Assembly (NCBI RefSeq): GCF_027497995.1
Contig: NZ_JAODBT010000001.1
Coordinates: 806,001-870,000 of the forward strand
Reading direction: 5' to 3'
DNA from: Stenotrophomonas sp. Iso1
GTDB taxonomy: Bacteria > Pseudomonadota > Gammaproteobacteria > Xanthomonadales > Xanthomonadaceae
DNA length: 64,000 bases
Position numbers and translations under genes: made by a program. Shown in pieces: positions 6,939 through 14,637 of the stretch (within the stretch, counting starts at the first letter, position 1; each line of letters starts with the position of its first letter). A model generated the notes under the pieces. It was not told the DNA's origin, ran no database searches, and saw nothing but the letters and a program-made list of their open reading frames with translations.

Positions 6939-9155
6939 ATGACGTCACGCATAGTTCCCATCAGCCTGCTGATTGCTGCCTTGAGCAGTTGCGCAACCAC
7001 GCCCGTGCCGGAGATCCGTCGCAACGCGCGCGGCACTGATGTTGCCTCGCCCGCAGCGGGTGAACCTGCACGTACCCGCGGGCTGGAAACGGTGGACGAC
7101 CCGCAAACCGAAAGTGGTCAGAGCCGCGCGGTCATTCGCCGTGGCAATGGCACGGTCATCAACCGCGCCGCGGCGTCCGCCCCCTCACCGGTGTTGTCCG
7201 CAGCGGGCAACGGCAGCGCCGTGTTCAACTTTGAAGGCGAGTCGGTGCAGGCCGTCACCAAGGCGATTCTTGGCGACATGCTGGGGCAGAACTACGTCAT
7301 CGCCCCGACCGTGCAGGGCACGGTCACGCTGGCCACGCCCAAGCCGGTGTCGCCGGCGCAGGCGCTGAACCTGCTGGAGATGGTGCTGGGCTGGAACAAC
7401 GCCCGGCTGATCTACAGCGGTGGCCGCTACAACGTGGTGCCCGCCGACCAATCGCTCGCCGGTACGGTCGCGCCAAGCACCGCGCCGGCGTCGTCCGCAC
7501 GCGGTTACGAAGTGCGCGTCGTGCCGTTGCAGTACATCTCCGCCAGCGAAATGAAGAAGGTGCTGGAGCCCTATGCCCGGCCAAATGCCATCGTAGGGGT
7601 CGATTCATCGCGCAACGTCATCAGCCTGGGCGGCACGCGCACTGAGCTTGAGAACTACCTGCGCACGGTCGAGATCTTCGATGTGGATTGGTTGTCGGGC
7701 ATGTCGGTAGGCGTGTTCCCGTTGCAGTCCGGGCGTGCGGCGCAGGTAGCCGGCGATCTGGAAAAAGTGTTCGGCGAAAGCAGCAAGACGCCCAGCGCCG
7801 GCATGTTCCGTTTCATGCCGCTGGAGAACGCCAACGCGGTGCTGGTGATCACCCCGCAGGCGCGTTACCTGGACCAGATCCAGCAATGGCTGGACCGTAT
7901 CGACAGCGCCGGCGGCACCGCGCGCTTGTTCTCGTATGAACTGAAATACATCAAGGCAAAGGATCTGGCCGAACGTCTGTCCGAAGTATTCGGTTCCGGC
8001 AACGCTACGCGGGGCAGTCGCGATAACACGCCGGCCTCGCTGGTACCTGGCGCGGTGCCGTCGCAGCTGGAAAGCAGCAGCGCGACCACGCAGGATGGCC
8101 TTGGCCAGGATGGCCTCAGTCAGAGTGGGTCGGCAGGCCGCAGCAACGAAGGCAGCATGAGTTTGCCGCAGCGGCAGCAGGGCAATATCAGCGTCAGTCT
8201 GGAAGTGGCTGGCGACCAGGTGGGTGTGTCGGCGGTTGAGGAAACCAACGCCTTGTTGGTGCGATCCACGCCGCAGGCCTGGCGCTCGATCCAAGAGGTG
8301 ATCGAGAAGCTGGACGTGATGCCATTGCAGGTCCACATCGAGGCGCAGGTTGCTGAGGTGGCGTTGACCGGCGAGCTGAGCTACGGCGTCAACTGGTACT
8401 TCGAGAATGCGGTCAATGCGCCAGCCCCCGGCGGCGGCGGCCTGCCCAGCGCACTCGGGCGTGATATCTGGGGCACCTATGCCGGTGCCATTACCGGTGG
8501 CAGCGGACTGGGTTGGACGTTCCTCGGTCGCAATGCCGCCGCAGTGGTGAGCGCGTTGGACAAGGTGACCGACCTGCGCCTGTTGCAGACGCCGTCCATC
8601 TTCGTGCGCAACAACGCCGAGGCCACGCTCAACGTGGGCGACAAGGTGCCGATCAACACGGTGTCGGTGAATACCGGTGGCGTGAGTGAAAACACCTATA
8701 GCCAGGTGCAGTACATCGACACCGGCGTGATCCTGAAAGTGCGGCCGCGCGTGACCCGCGACGGCATGGTGTTCATGGATGTGGTGCAGGAAGTGAGCAG
8801 TGCCGCAGATGTGCCGGCCAACTGCGATCCGTCGAAAACCTCATGCAATCCCCGCATTTCCACCCGCAAACTGGCCACCGAAGCGGCGGTGCAGAGCGGT
8901 GACACCATCATGATGGCCGGATTGATCACCGACAGCGCTACCGATGGTCACAACGGTGTACCGGGGCTGAGCCGCATCCCGGTGCTGGGCGCACTGTTTG
9001 GCAGCAAGAGCCGCAACAGCCGGCGGACGGAGGTGATCGTGCTGCTGACCCCGACCATCGTTCGCAACGGCCAGGAAGCGCGTGACCTCACCGACGAATA
9101 CAGCCAAAAGTTCCGCGCGATGGAGCCGATCAATTCACCGAAAAAGAAACCGTGA
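6939..9155 (+). CDS. gspD: Type II secretion outer-membrane secretin GspD (XpsD)
   Basis: The 738-residue secretin forms the outer-membrane gate. Its N-terminus ends in a lipobox (ALSSC, Cys18), agreeing with the known lipoprotein nature of XpsD. The order is N0 domain (FNFEGESVQAVTKAILGDML), N1-N3 repeats, then the secretin barrel with LRLLQTPSIFVRNNAEA and the hallmark VPGLSRIPVLGALFG and TEVIVLLTPTIV. Between the halves of N3 (about residues 350-412) there is a low-complexity Ser/Gly/Gln insertion. It closes the xps operon; the next gene starts 50 bases later. Confidence 0.97.
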   Translation: MTSRIVPISLLIAALSSCATTPVPEIRRNARGTDVASPAAGEPARTRGLETVDDPQTESGQSRAVIRRGNGTVINRAAASAPSPVLSAAGNGSAVFNFEGESVQAVTKAILGDMLGQNYVIAPTVQGTVTLATPKPVSPAQALNLLEMVLGWNNARLIYSGGRYNVVPADQSLAGTVAPSTAPASSARGYEVRVVPLQYISASEMKKVLEPYARPNAIVGVDSSRNVISLGGTRTELENYLRTVEIFDVDWLSGMSVGVFPLQSGRAAQVAGDLEKVFGESSKTPSAGMFRFMPLENANAVLVITPQARYLDQIQQWLDRIDSAGGTARLFSYELKYIKAKDLAERLSEVFGSGNATRGSRDNTPASLVPGAVPSQLESSSATTQDGLGQDGLSQSGSAGRSNEGSMSLPQRQQGNISVSLEVAGDQVGVSAVEETNALLVRSTPQAWRSIQEVIEKLDVMPLQVHIEAQVAEVALTGELSYGVNWYFENAVNAPAPGGGGLPSALGRDIWGTYAGAITGGSGLGWTFLGRNAAAVVSALDKVTDLRLLQTPSIFVRNNAEATLNVGDKVPINTVSVNTGGVSENTYSQVQYIDTGVILKVRPRVTRDGMVFMDVVQEVSSAADVPANCDPSKTSCNPRISTRKLATEAAVQSGDTIMMAGLITDSATDGHNGVPGLSRIPVLGALFGSKSRNSRRTEVIVLLTPTIVRNGQEARDLTDEYSQKFRAMEPINSPKKKP

Positions 9156-9205
9156 TGCATGCCGGAGCGCACACTGACCAGTGCGCTTGATCTGGACGGA
9201 AGGGG

Positions 9206-10066
9206 GTGGAAGTGATCGTGTTGCTGCCGTTGGGCGTGGACGATGACGCATTGGATCGCTGCCTTGCCGCGTTGGATCAAACCACGCCGGCCGGCACGTC
9301 GATCTGGCTGGCCGACGATGCACAGGCCGGGCCGCGTGCGCAGGCCGTGGTGGAACACTGGCTGGCGCAGACCGCACTGCAGGCCGAGTACACCCGGCGC
9401 GCCCGGTCGCTCGGTGAGGCGGCGCACCTGGATGAAATGCTGCGGGCCTGCGATGGGCTGGATGTTGCGGTGCTGGCCCCGGACAGCGTGCCGATGCCGG
9501 GCTGGCTGCAGCAGTTGCAGGCCTGTCTTGCGCGCGATGCCTCCATCGCCACTGCCACGCCGTGGAGCAATGCCGGCGAAGCCGTGGCCTGGCCGCGGGT
9601 AGGTGAGGTGAATGCGTTGCCATCGGACCCGTTGCGGCTGACGCAGGCGCTGTCGGCCATGCCCTTGCTGCAGCCGGAGCTGCCCTCTGCGGTGACGCAT
9701 GCGGTGCTGATCCGCGGTAGCGCGCGACGTCGCGCGGGTGGGTTGGACATTCACAGCTACAGCTCGTGGTACGCCGCGCTGGTGGATTTGAGCCTGCGCA
9801 TGTCCGGGCTGGGCTGGCGCAATGTGCTTTGCGACAACGCCTTCGTCGGCCGCCAGCAAGAAGGGCGGCTGGCCGAGGGCGACATGGATGTGCTGGCCAA
9901 TCGCTGGCCCAATTGGACGGCACGGCTTGCCGGTTTTTTGATGGACGACCCGTTGCGTGCTCACCGTGAGCACCTGCAGACGCTGTGCGGGCAGGCGATA
10001 ATGCCGCAAGCCCAGCGCGACCTCTTTGAAGCCTGCGGCTCTCTTCCAGGTGCGGAGCAGGTGTGA
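9206..10066 (+). CDS. Glycosyltransferase-like protein (GT-A fold, divergent)
   Basis: This 286-residue protein starts with GTG after a strong G-rich Shine-Dalgarno (AGGGGGTGG). The N-terminus (VIVLLPLGVDDDALDRCLAAL) looks like the first strand and helix of a family 2 glycosyltransferase, and VLAPDSVPMPGWLQQL sits where such enzymes have their acceptor/metal segment. A clear DXD motif is missing, so activity is uncertain. It overlaps the next glycosyltransferase gene by 4 bases, so the two probably act together on a surface polysaccharide or glycan. No link to secretion is proven by its position after gspD. Confidence 0.6.
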   Translation: MEVIVLLPLGVDDDALDRCLAALDQTTPAGTSIWLADDAQAGPRAQAVVEHWLAQTALQAEYTRRARSLGEAAHLDEMLRACDGLDVAVLAPDSVPMPGWLQQLQACLARDASIATATPWSNAGEAVAWPRVGEVNALPSDPLRLTQALSAMPLLQPELPSAVTHAVLIRGSARRRAGGLDIHSYSSWYAALVDLSLRMSGLGWRNVLCDNAFVGRQQEGRLAEGDMDVLANRWPNWTARLAGFLMDDPLRAHREHLQTLCGQAIMPQAQRDLFEACGSLPGAEQV

Positions 10067-10896
10067 GCGATTCGATTGCCGTTGTTGTTGTCAGCTACCA
10101 GAGCGCGAGCACGCTGGACGACTGCCTGTTGCGCCTGCGTGCCGCCCAGGATGTAAGTGAGATCCGCGTGGTGGACAACAGTTCCAGTGATGGCTCGGTA
10201 GAGATTGCCCAGCGTCATGCCCTGGCCGATGCGCGGGTGCGTTTCATTGCCAACCCCGACAATCCAGGCTTCGCTACCGCCTGCAACCAGGGCGCGGATG
10301 ACTGCAGTGCGCCATGGTTGGCCTTCATCAATCCGGACCTGATGGTGGAAGCCCAGACGCTCGCACAATTACGTGACCTGGGGCGCCCACTGGGCGATTG
10401 CCTGCTGGGCGTGGAGCAGGTTGACGAACAGGGCAACGCAGACACAGCGGTACGCCGTCGCGACCCGGATTTTGCCGCCATGCTGCGGCGCCCCGGCGCG
10501 GGCTCACGGCTTGCGGTGCCGGTGGATCATTCAGTGCCACTGCAGCGGGTGCAGGCGTTGTCCGGTGCATTGCTGCTGATGCCGCGCAGTCTGTTCGTGC
10601 GTTTGGGCGGCTGGGACAATGGCTACCGCCTGCACGCCGAGGATCTGGACCTGTGCCGTCGCGCGCGCGATGCCGGCGCCATCGTCGCCATCGCCAATGC
10701 GCTGCAGGTGGTGCACGTGCGCGGCGTATCCAGCCGCTCACGGCCATTCTTTGTGGAGTGGCACAAGCACCGTGGCTTGTGGCGTTACTTCCAGAAATTC
10801 GAAGCCCCACAGCGCAGCCTGCCGGTGCGCGCCGGCGTGTGGTGTGCCATCTGGGCGCACGCTGCATTGCAGGTGCCGCGCTTGTTGCTGCGCTAG
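10063..10896 (+). CDS. Family 2 glycosyltransferase (rhamnosyltransferase-like)
   Basis: This 277-residue GT2 enzyme has a Rossmann-type start AVVVVSYQSASTLDDCLLRL, VVDNSSSDGSVE (nucleotide-sugar binding), NPGFATACNQGA, the INPDLMVE segment in the DXD position and the HAEDLDLCRRARDAG segment with the catalytic acidic residues of WbbL/rhamnosyltransferase-type enzymes. It likely transfers a sugar (rhamnose-like, inferred) to a surface glycan at the inner membrane face. It starts with GTG overlapping the upstream gene's stop, indicating a two-gene unit. The acceptor cannot be told from sequence. Confidence 0.85.
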   Translation: MSDSIAVVVVSYQSASTLDDCLLRLRAAQDVSEIRVVDNSSSDGSVEIAQRHALADARVRFIANPDNPGFATACNQGADDCSAPWLAFINPDLMVEAQTLAQLRDLGRPLGDCLLGVEQVDEQGNADTAVRRRDPDFAAMLRRPGAGSRLAVPVDHSVPLQRVQALSGALLLMPRSLFVRLGGWDNGYRLHAEDLDLCRRARDAGAIVAIANALQVVHVRGVSSRSRPFFVEWHKHRGLWRYFQKFEAPQRSLPVRAGVWCAIWAHAALQVPRLLLR

Positions 10897-11010
10897 ATCG
10901 TCAGGGGCGGCTGGGGCCGCAGAAGCGGCGCACACACGGCTGCCATGGAGGGTGAACAAGGTGCCCCGCCTTCGCATGGCAGATATCGCCGGCAGCGCAT
11001 AATGCGGCAC

Positions 11011-12195
11011 ATGATCATCCAATCCCTGCTCGACACCGACCTCTACAAGTTCACGATGATGCAGGCGGTGCTGCATCAGTACCCCGGTGCCATCGTCCAG
11101 TACCGGTTCAAGTGCCGTACGCCGGGCATCGCACTGGCGCGCTATCTGGACGAGATCAACGCCGAGATCGATCACCTGTGCAGCCTGCGCTTCTCTCGCG
11201 AGGAGCTGGAATACATGCGTCGGCTGCGGTTCGTGAAGCCGGATTTCGTGGACTTCCTCGGCCTGTTCCACCTGGACCGCAAGTACATCACGTTGCGTGC
11301 GTCGCAGACGGTGCCGGGTGAGATCGAACTGGACATCACTGGCCCGTGGCTGCACACCATCATGTTTGAAGTGCCGCTGTTAGCGATCATCAATGAGGTG
11401 TGGTTCCGCAACACCGGCAGCACCGATTTCAGCGAGGGCGAGCGGCGCTTGCAGGCCAAGACAGCGCTGTTGCGAGACACGCCCGGCTTCGAGGAATGCC
11501 GCATCGCCGATTACGGCACCCGCCGGCGTTACTCACGGCAATGGCATGGCACGATGTTGCCGATGCTGCGCGATGCGCTGGGTTCGCAGTTTGTCGGTAC
11601 CAGCAATGTCTATTTCGCCCGCATGTACGGTATGACGCCGCACGGCACCATGGCGCACGAATACTTGCAGGCATTCCAGGCCTTGGGGCCGCGCCTGCTG
11701 GATTCGCAGGTGGCGGCGCTGGAGTCGTGGGCGCGCGAATACCGTGGCGATCTGGGCATTGCCTTGGCCGACGTGGTCGGGCTGGATGCGTTCCTGCGTG
11801 ATTTCGATGCCTACTTCTGCAAGTTGTTCGATGGCGTGCGGCATGACTCCGGCGACCCCTTCAACTGGGGCGACCGCATGCTGGCGCACTTCAAGGCCAA
11901 CCGCACCGACCCGTCCAGCAAGATTCTGGTGTTCAGTGATGGCTTGAATATCGAGAAGGTGATGCAGTTGTTCGATTACTTCCGCGGTCGCTGCCAGGTG
12001 GCGTTTGGCGTGGGCACGCACCTCACCAATGATCTGGGCCCGACGCCGCTGAACATCGTTATCAAGATGGTCCGCTGTAACGGCCAGCCAGTGGCCAAAC
12101 TGAGTGATTCGCCGGGCAAGAGCATGTGTGATGACCCGGGCTATCTGGCTTATCTGCGGCAGGTGTTCCAGGTGCCGGTACCGGAAGGCGAGTGA
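11011..12195 (+). CDS. pncB: Nicotinate phosphoribosyltransferase
   Basis: The 394-residue enzyme makes nicotinate mononucleotide from nicotinate and PRPP (ATP-stimulated) in the Preiss-Handler NAD salvage pathway. It begins [25 protein letters not shown], the family's signature N-terminus, and has [24 protein letters not shown] and [12 protein letters not shown] near the phosphoribosyl-binding site. An ATG at 11002 would add MRH; the residue pattern favours 11011. It is preceded by 114 bases without a gene and appears monocistronic. Confidence 0.97.
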   Translation: MIIQSLLDTDLYKFTMMQAVLHQYPGAIVQYRFKCRTPGIALARYLDEINAEIDHLCSLRFSREELEYMRRLRFVKPDFVDFLGLFHLDRKYITLRASQTVPGEIELDITGPWLHTIMFEVPLLAIINEVWFRNTGSTDFSEGERRLQAKTALLRDTPGFEECRIADYGTRRRYSRQWHGTMLPMLRDALGSQFVGTSNVYFARMYGMTPHGTMAHEYLQAFQALGPRLLDSQVAALESWAREYRGDLGIALADVVGLDAFLRDFDAYFCKLFDGVRHDSGDPFNWGDRMLAHFKANRTDPSSKILVFSDGLNIEKVMQLFDYFRGRCQVAFGVGTHLTNDLGPTPLNIVIKMVRCNGQPVAKLSDSPGKSMCDDPGYLAYLRQVFQVPVPEGE

Positions 12196-12503
12196 ATCGC
12201 TTCAGATCCCAACCGCTCGGTTGATGCGTGGAATCACGCTGCGGCTGTTGCCTGCGAACTGTCTGTTGTTGCGTGGGTACAGTTAACGGTACCTGCGAAG
12301 CGTCTGTCGCCATGAAGGCAAGCAGACGCGCTGTGTGGCGTATTGGGCGTATGAGCGCTTGCCGTCATGCCTCGTTTATCGTCCAGCTCTGAAGGGGGCA
12401 GGCGCCGTTTTGGCTGTATCGCCTTGCGGCGCACTGGTAACCCGTACAGAGAACGCCTGCACGTTGTTCTGCGTTGCGTGAGGGCGAAAGCGTGTGGGTT
12501 GCC
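12196..12503. other. Intergenic region without a supported gene
   Basis: This 308-base stretch lies between convergent pncB and the small minus-strand fimbrial-like gene. Both strands have only short, non-conserved-looking frames. I see no convincing terminator with a T-run and no RNA-like structure. Confidence 0.5.
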
Positions 12504-12851
12504 TCACGGGTAGTCGATGACCACCAGGTAGGCGCCGCTTTGGCGCGGTTGGAGTTGGTAGCGGTCAGAAAAAGTATGACCGTCTGTACCCGCGGTGCGC
12601 GAAGACAGCATGGGTGATCTGGCGGCCTGTTGAAGCAGCGAAGGGCCGTTGATCGGCGTGCCGGCAGAAACATGCAGGCCCTTCGCCGCAACCGGGCAGG
12701 CTTCAAGATGCAGTTCCTGCGACGTGCTCAATCGGGGTGAACAACCCGGGTCAACGACACGTCCGCTGAAGCGCACACTGCCGCTATCGGCATGTGCCAC
12801 AAATGCACTCACTGAAAGCAGAGCCGCACACAGAACTTGGCTGGTTTTCAT
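12504..12851 (-). CDS. Small secreted fimbrial-subunit-like protein
   Basis: This 115-residue protein has a Sec signal peptide (MKTSQVLCAALLSVSAFVAHA, cleavage near residue 21). The mature start SGSVRFSGRVVDPGC resembles the beginning of chaperone-usher pilins (strand A followed by the first conserved Cys). A second Cys follows (HLEACPV) and the protein ends in a hydrophobic beta strand, SGAYLVVIDYP, like a pilin C-terminus. It is shorter than a typical pilin (about 150-180 residues). It is divergent from the pilin-chaperone-usher operon across a 403-base gap, so it may be an accessory pilin or regulator-linked subunit. Function is inferred only. Confidence 0.65.
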   Translation of the reverse strand: MKTSQVLCAALLSVSAFVAHADSGSVRFSGRVVDPGCSPRLSTSQELHLEACPVAAKGLHVSAGTPINGPSLLQQAARSPMLSSRTAGTDGHTFSDRYQLQPRQSGAYLVVIDYP

Positions 12852-13254
12852 GGCATTTCCCACGTCTTTTCGGAGGTGCCAGTAGGCGCGTAAAACAGCG
12901 CTCTCCAAGAGTGGATGTATGGATCCGTGCAGGCTGTCACGAACGAATTGTGACGGAGCATCCGGCTTCGCTGATGCGTCGCCATGCTGCACATGTGTAC
13001 CCGTCCCTGCAGGGATTCAGTCAGGGCAAGCAATCGGACTTCAGTTGCTCGGCTAGCGCGTTGATCGGCGCCTGTCAAAGTTTGTCAGCAAAATGCGTTT
13101 TATGACGCACGTCACATTTACACCTAGGCTTGCTCCACGGAATTCGCCGCTGTGCGGTTCCCCTCGAAGGTGTGGCGCAAGGACGATTTGGCGGTACGAG
13201 AGCAACTCCTTGTTCACTCCTCACAACTAAATTTCAGTGGGGTTAGATACAAGC
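12852..13254. other. Divergent control region of the fimbrial locus
   Basis: This 403-base region separates the divergent fimbrial genes and contains the CRP/Clp-like site at 13101-13116. The A/T-richer stretch 13075-13130 contrasts with neighbouring DNA and is the likely promoter area. I could not choose a convincing -35/-10 pair. Confidence 0.5.
13101..13116 (+). promoter_or_regulatory. CRP/Clp-type binding site
   Basis: TATGA-N6-TCACA matches 9 of 10 bases of the CRP consensus TGTGA-N6-TCACA and is followed by TTT, as in the extended consensus. Xanthomonads use the CRP-like regulator Clp, which binds the same type of site. It lies about 140 bases upstream of the pilin ATG. Confidence 0.55.
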
Positions 13255-13781
13255 ATGCGCACGATCAATCATTTCGCGGTTCTGCTGCTGGCAGTCGCAC
13301 CGTTGGCCGCCAATGCAGCTGACGGCACCATCACCTTCAATGGCCTGGTCACCGACAAGACCTGCACCATCGCCACCGTGGGCGGCGTCGACCAGGTTGT
13401 CACCCTGCCGACCGTTTCCCTGCGGCCGGTGCGACGGCCGGCCGTACGCCGTTCTCGATCAACCTTACCGGGTGCAGCGCAGGTGATGTGGCCACGTACT
13501 TCGAGCCGGGCGCAACCATCGATTTCGCAACGGGCCGCTTGTTGAACCAGGCCACCGCGACCCCGGCGACCAATGTGCAGCTGCAGCTGCTGGGTTCCAA
13601 CAACCAGTTTCTGCCGGTGTTGGCCACCGGTGCTGGCGGCGCGCAGGCGAACTCGCAATGGGTGACCGTGGCTGCTGATGGCAGCGCCAACCTGAACTAC
13701 TTTGCTGAGTACTACGCCACCGCAGCTTCCACCGCCGGTGAAGTCAGCAGCAGCGTGAAGTACACGATCATCTACAACTGA
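13255..13781 (+). pseudogene. Major fimbrial subunit (type 1 pilin-like), frameshifted
   Basis: The first frame encodes a signal peptide (MRTINHFAVLLLAVAPLAANA) and a mature pilin start ADGTITFNGLVTDKTC, then runs up to VVTLPTVS. From base 13425 the pilin continues in another frame: AGATAGRTPFSINLTGC, then ATYFEPGATIDF and the donor-strand-like C-terminus SSSVKYTIIYN. Restoring one base near 13420-13424 (reading ...TVS-LAAGATAGRTPF...) would give about 175 residues, with both conserved cysteines and all pilin landmarks. In the first frame translation would run on to 13545 without pilin features. It is the first gene of the chaperone-usher operon, whose other genes are intact. A sequencing error is the main alternative to a true mutation. 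Confidence 0.85.
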
Positions 13782-13858
13782 TCGTTGTCGACAACGGTGG
13801 CCGGTTGAAGCAGCGCCGGCCATTCGTTCGAAATTCCGTTACAGAACGGGTGCAAAGA

Positions 13859-14590
13859 ATGATTGTTTCTCCTGTCAAAGCACTGCTTGTGATGATGCTG
13901 GCGTTGCTGCCATGTGTTGACGCAGTGGCCGGTGTGGTGATCAACGGTACGCGTGTGATCTACCCGGCGCAGGCGCGTGAAGTCACCGTGCAGGTAACTA
14001 ACGATGGTCAAGCACCGTCGTTGGTGCAGGCATGGATTGACAACGGTGATCCGGAACAGACGCCGGAGAACAGCGATGCCCCGTTCGTGTTGACGCCGCC
14101 GATTGCGCGCGTGGAGCCGGGCCGCAGCCAAGCGTTGCGGTTGATTTTCTCGGGCGCCGATCTGCCGACGGATCGCGAGTCGTTGTTCTGGCTCAACGTG
14201 CTGGACGTGCCGCCGACGCCCGAACAGGCCGGTGATGAAGACCAGAATTTCCTGCAGGTGGCGTTCCGCTCGCGGCTGAAGGTGTTCTATCGCCCAAAGG
14301 ATTTACAGGGCCAAGCCAACGAAGCCCCTGCGGCGCTGCGCTGGAGCCGTACCGGTGAGCGCCTGCGTGTGGAGAACCCAACGGGCTTCCATGTCACGTT
14401 GGTCGAAGTCCATGCGGTGAGTGGCAGCACCGAGAAAATGATCGATGACAAGGGAAAAATGGTTCTGCCGCGGCAGAGCCTGGAGTTCACTGTGCCTGCG
14501 AGTACCGACGCGGTGCGCTTCTCAAGCATCAACGACTACGGCGGAAGGGCTGAACACACCCTTCGTGTCAGTAGCGGGAACAGCAATTGA
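13859..14590 (+). CDS. Periplasmic fimbrial chaperone (PapD/FimC-like)
   Basis: This 243-residue protein has a signal peptide (residues 1 to about 25, ending DAVAG). The N-terminal immunoglobulin-like domain has VVINGTRVIYPAQAREVTVQVTN and the proline-rich FVLTPPIARVEPGRSQALRLIF, typical of PapD-family chaperones, including the basic residue of the subunit-binding cleft. ESLFWLNVLDVPP and FRSRLKVFYRP mark the interdomain region. It would hold pilin subunits by donor-strand complementation and deliver them to the usher encoded next. The start at 13859 puts the signal peptide at the N-terminus; the Shine-Dalgarno is weak. The usher gene overlaps or follows immediately. Confidence 0.93.
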   Translation: MIVSPVKALLVMMLALLPCVDAVAGVVINGTRVIYPAQAREVTVQVTNDGQAPSLVQAWIDNGDPEQTPENSDAPFVLTPPIARVEPGRSQALRLIFSGADLPTDRESLFWLNVLDVPPTPEQAGDEDQNFLQVAFRSRLKVFYRPKDLQGQANEAPAALRWSRTGERLRVENPTGFHVTLVEVHAVSGSTEKMIDDKGKMVLPRQSLEFTVPASTDAVRFSSINDYGGRAEHTLRVSSGNSN

Positions 14591-14637
14591 GCGGGCAGGT
14601 AGCTGCCAATGGGCTCTCTCTGCGAAGGAACGCGAAC

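Noticed and set aside
13400..13545. Possible separate short gene after the pilin frameshift, in the first frame
   Set aside because: The residues after TVS (LRPVRRPAV...) have no fimbrial character, whereas the other frame matches the pilin exactly; this is a frameshifted tail.
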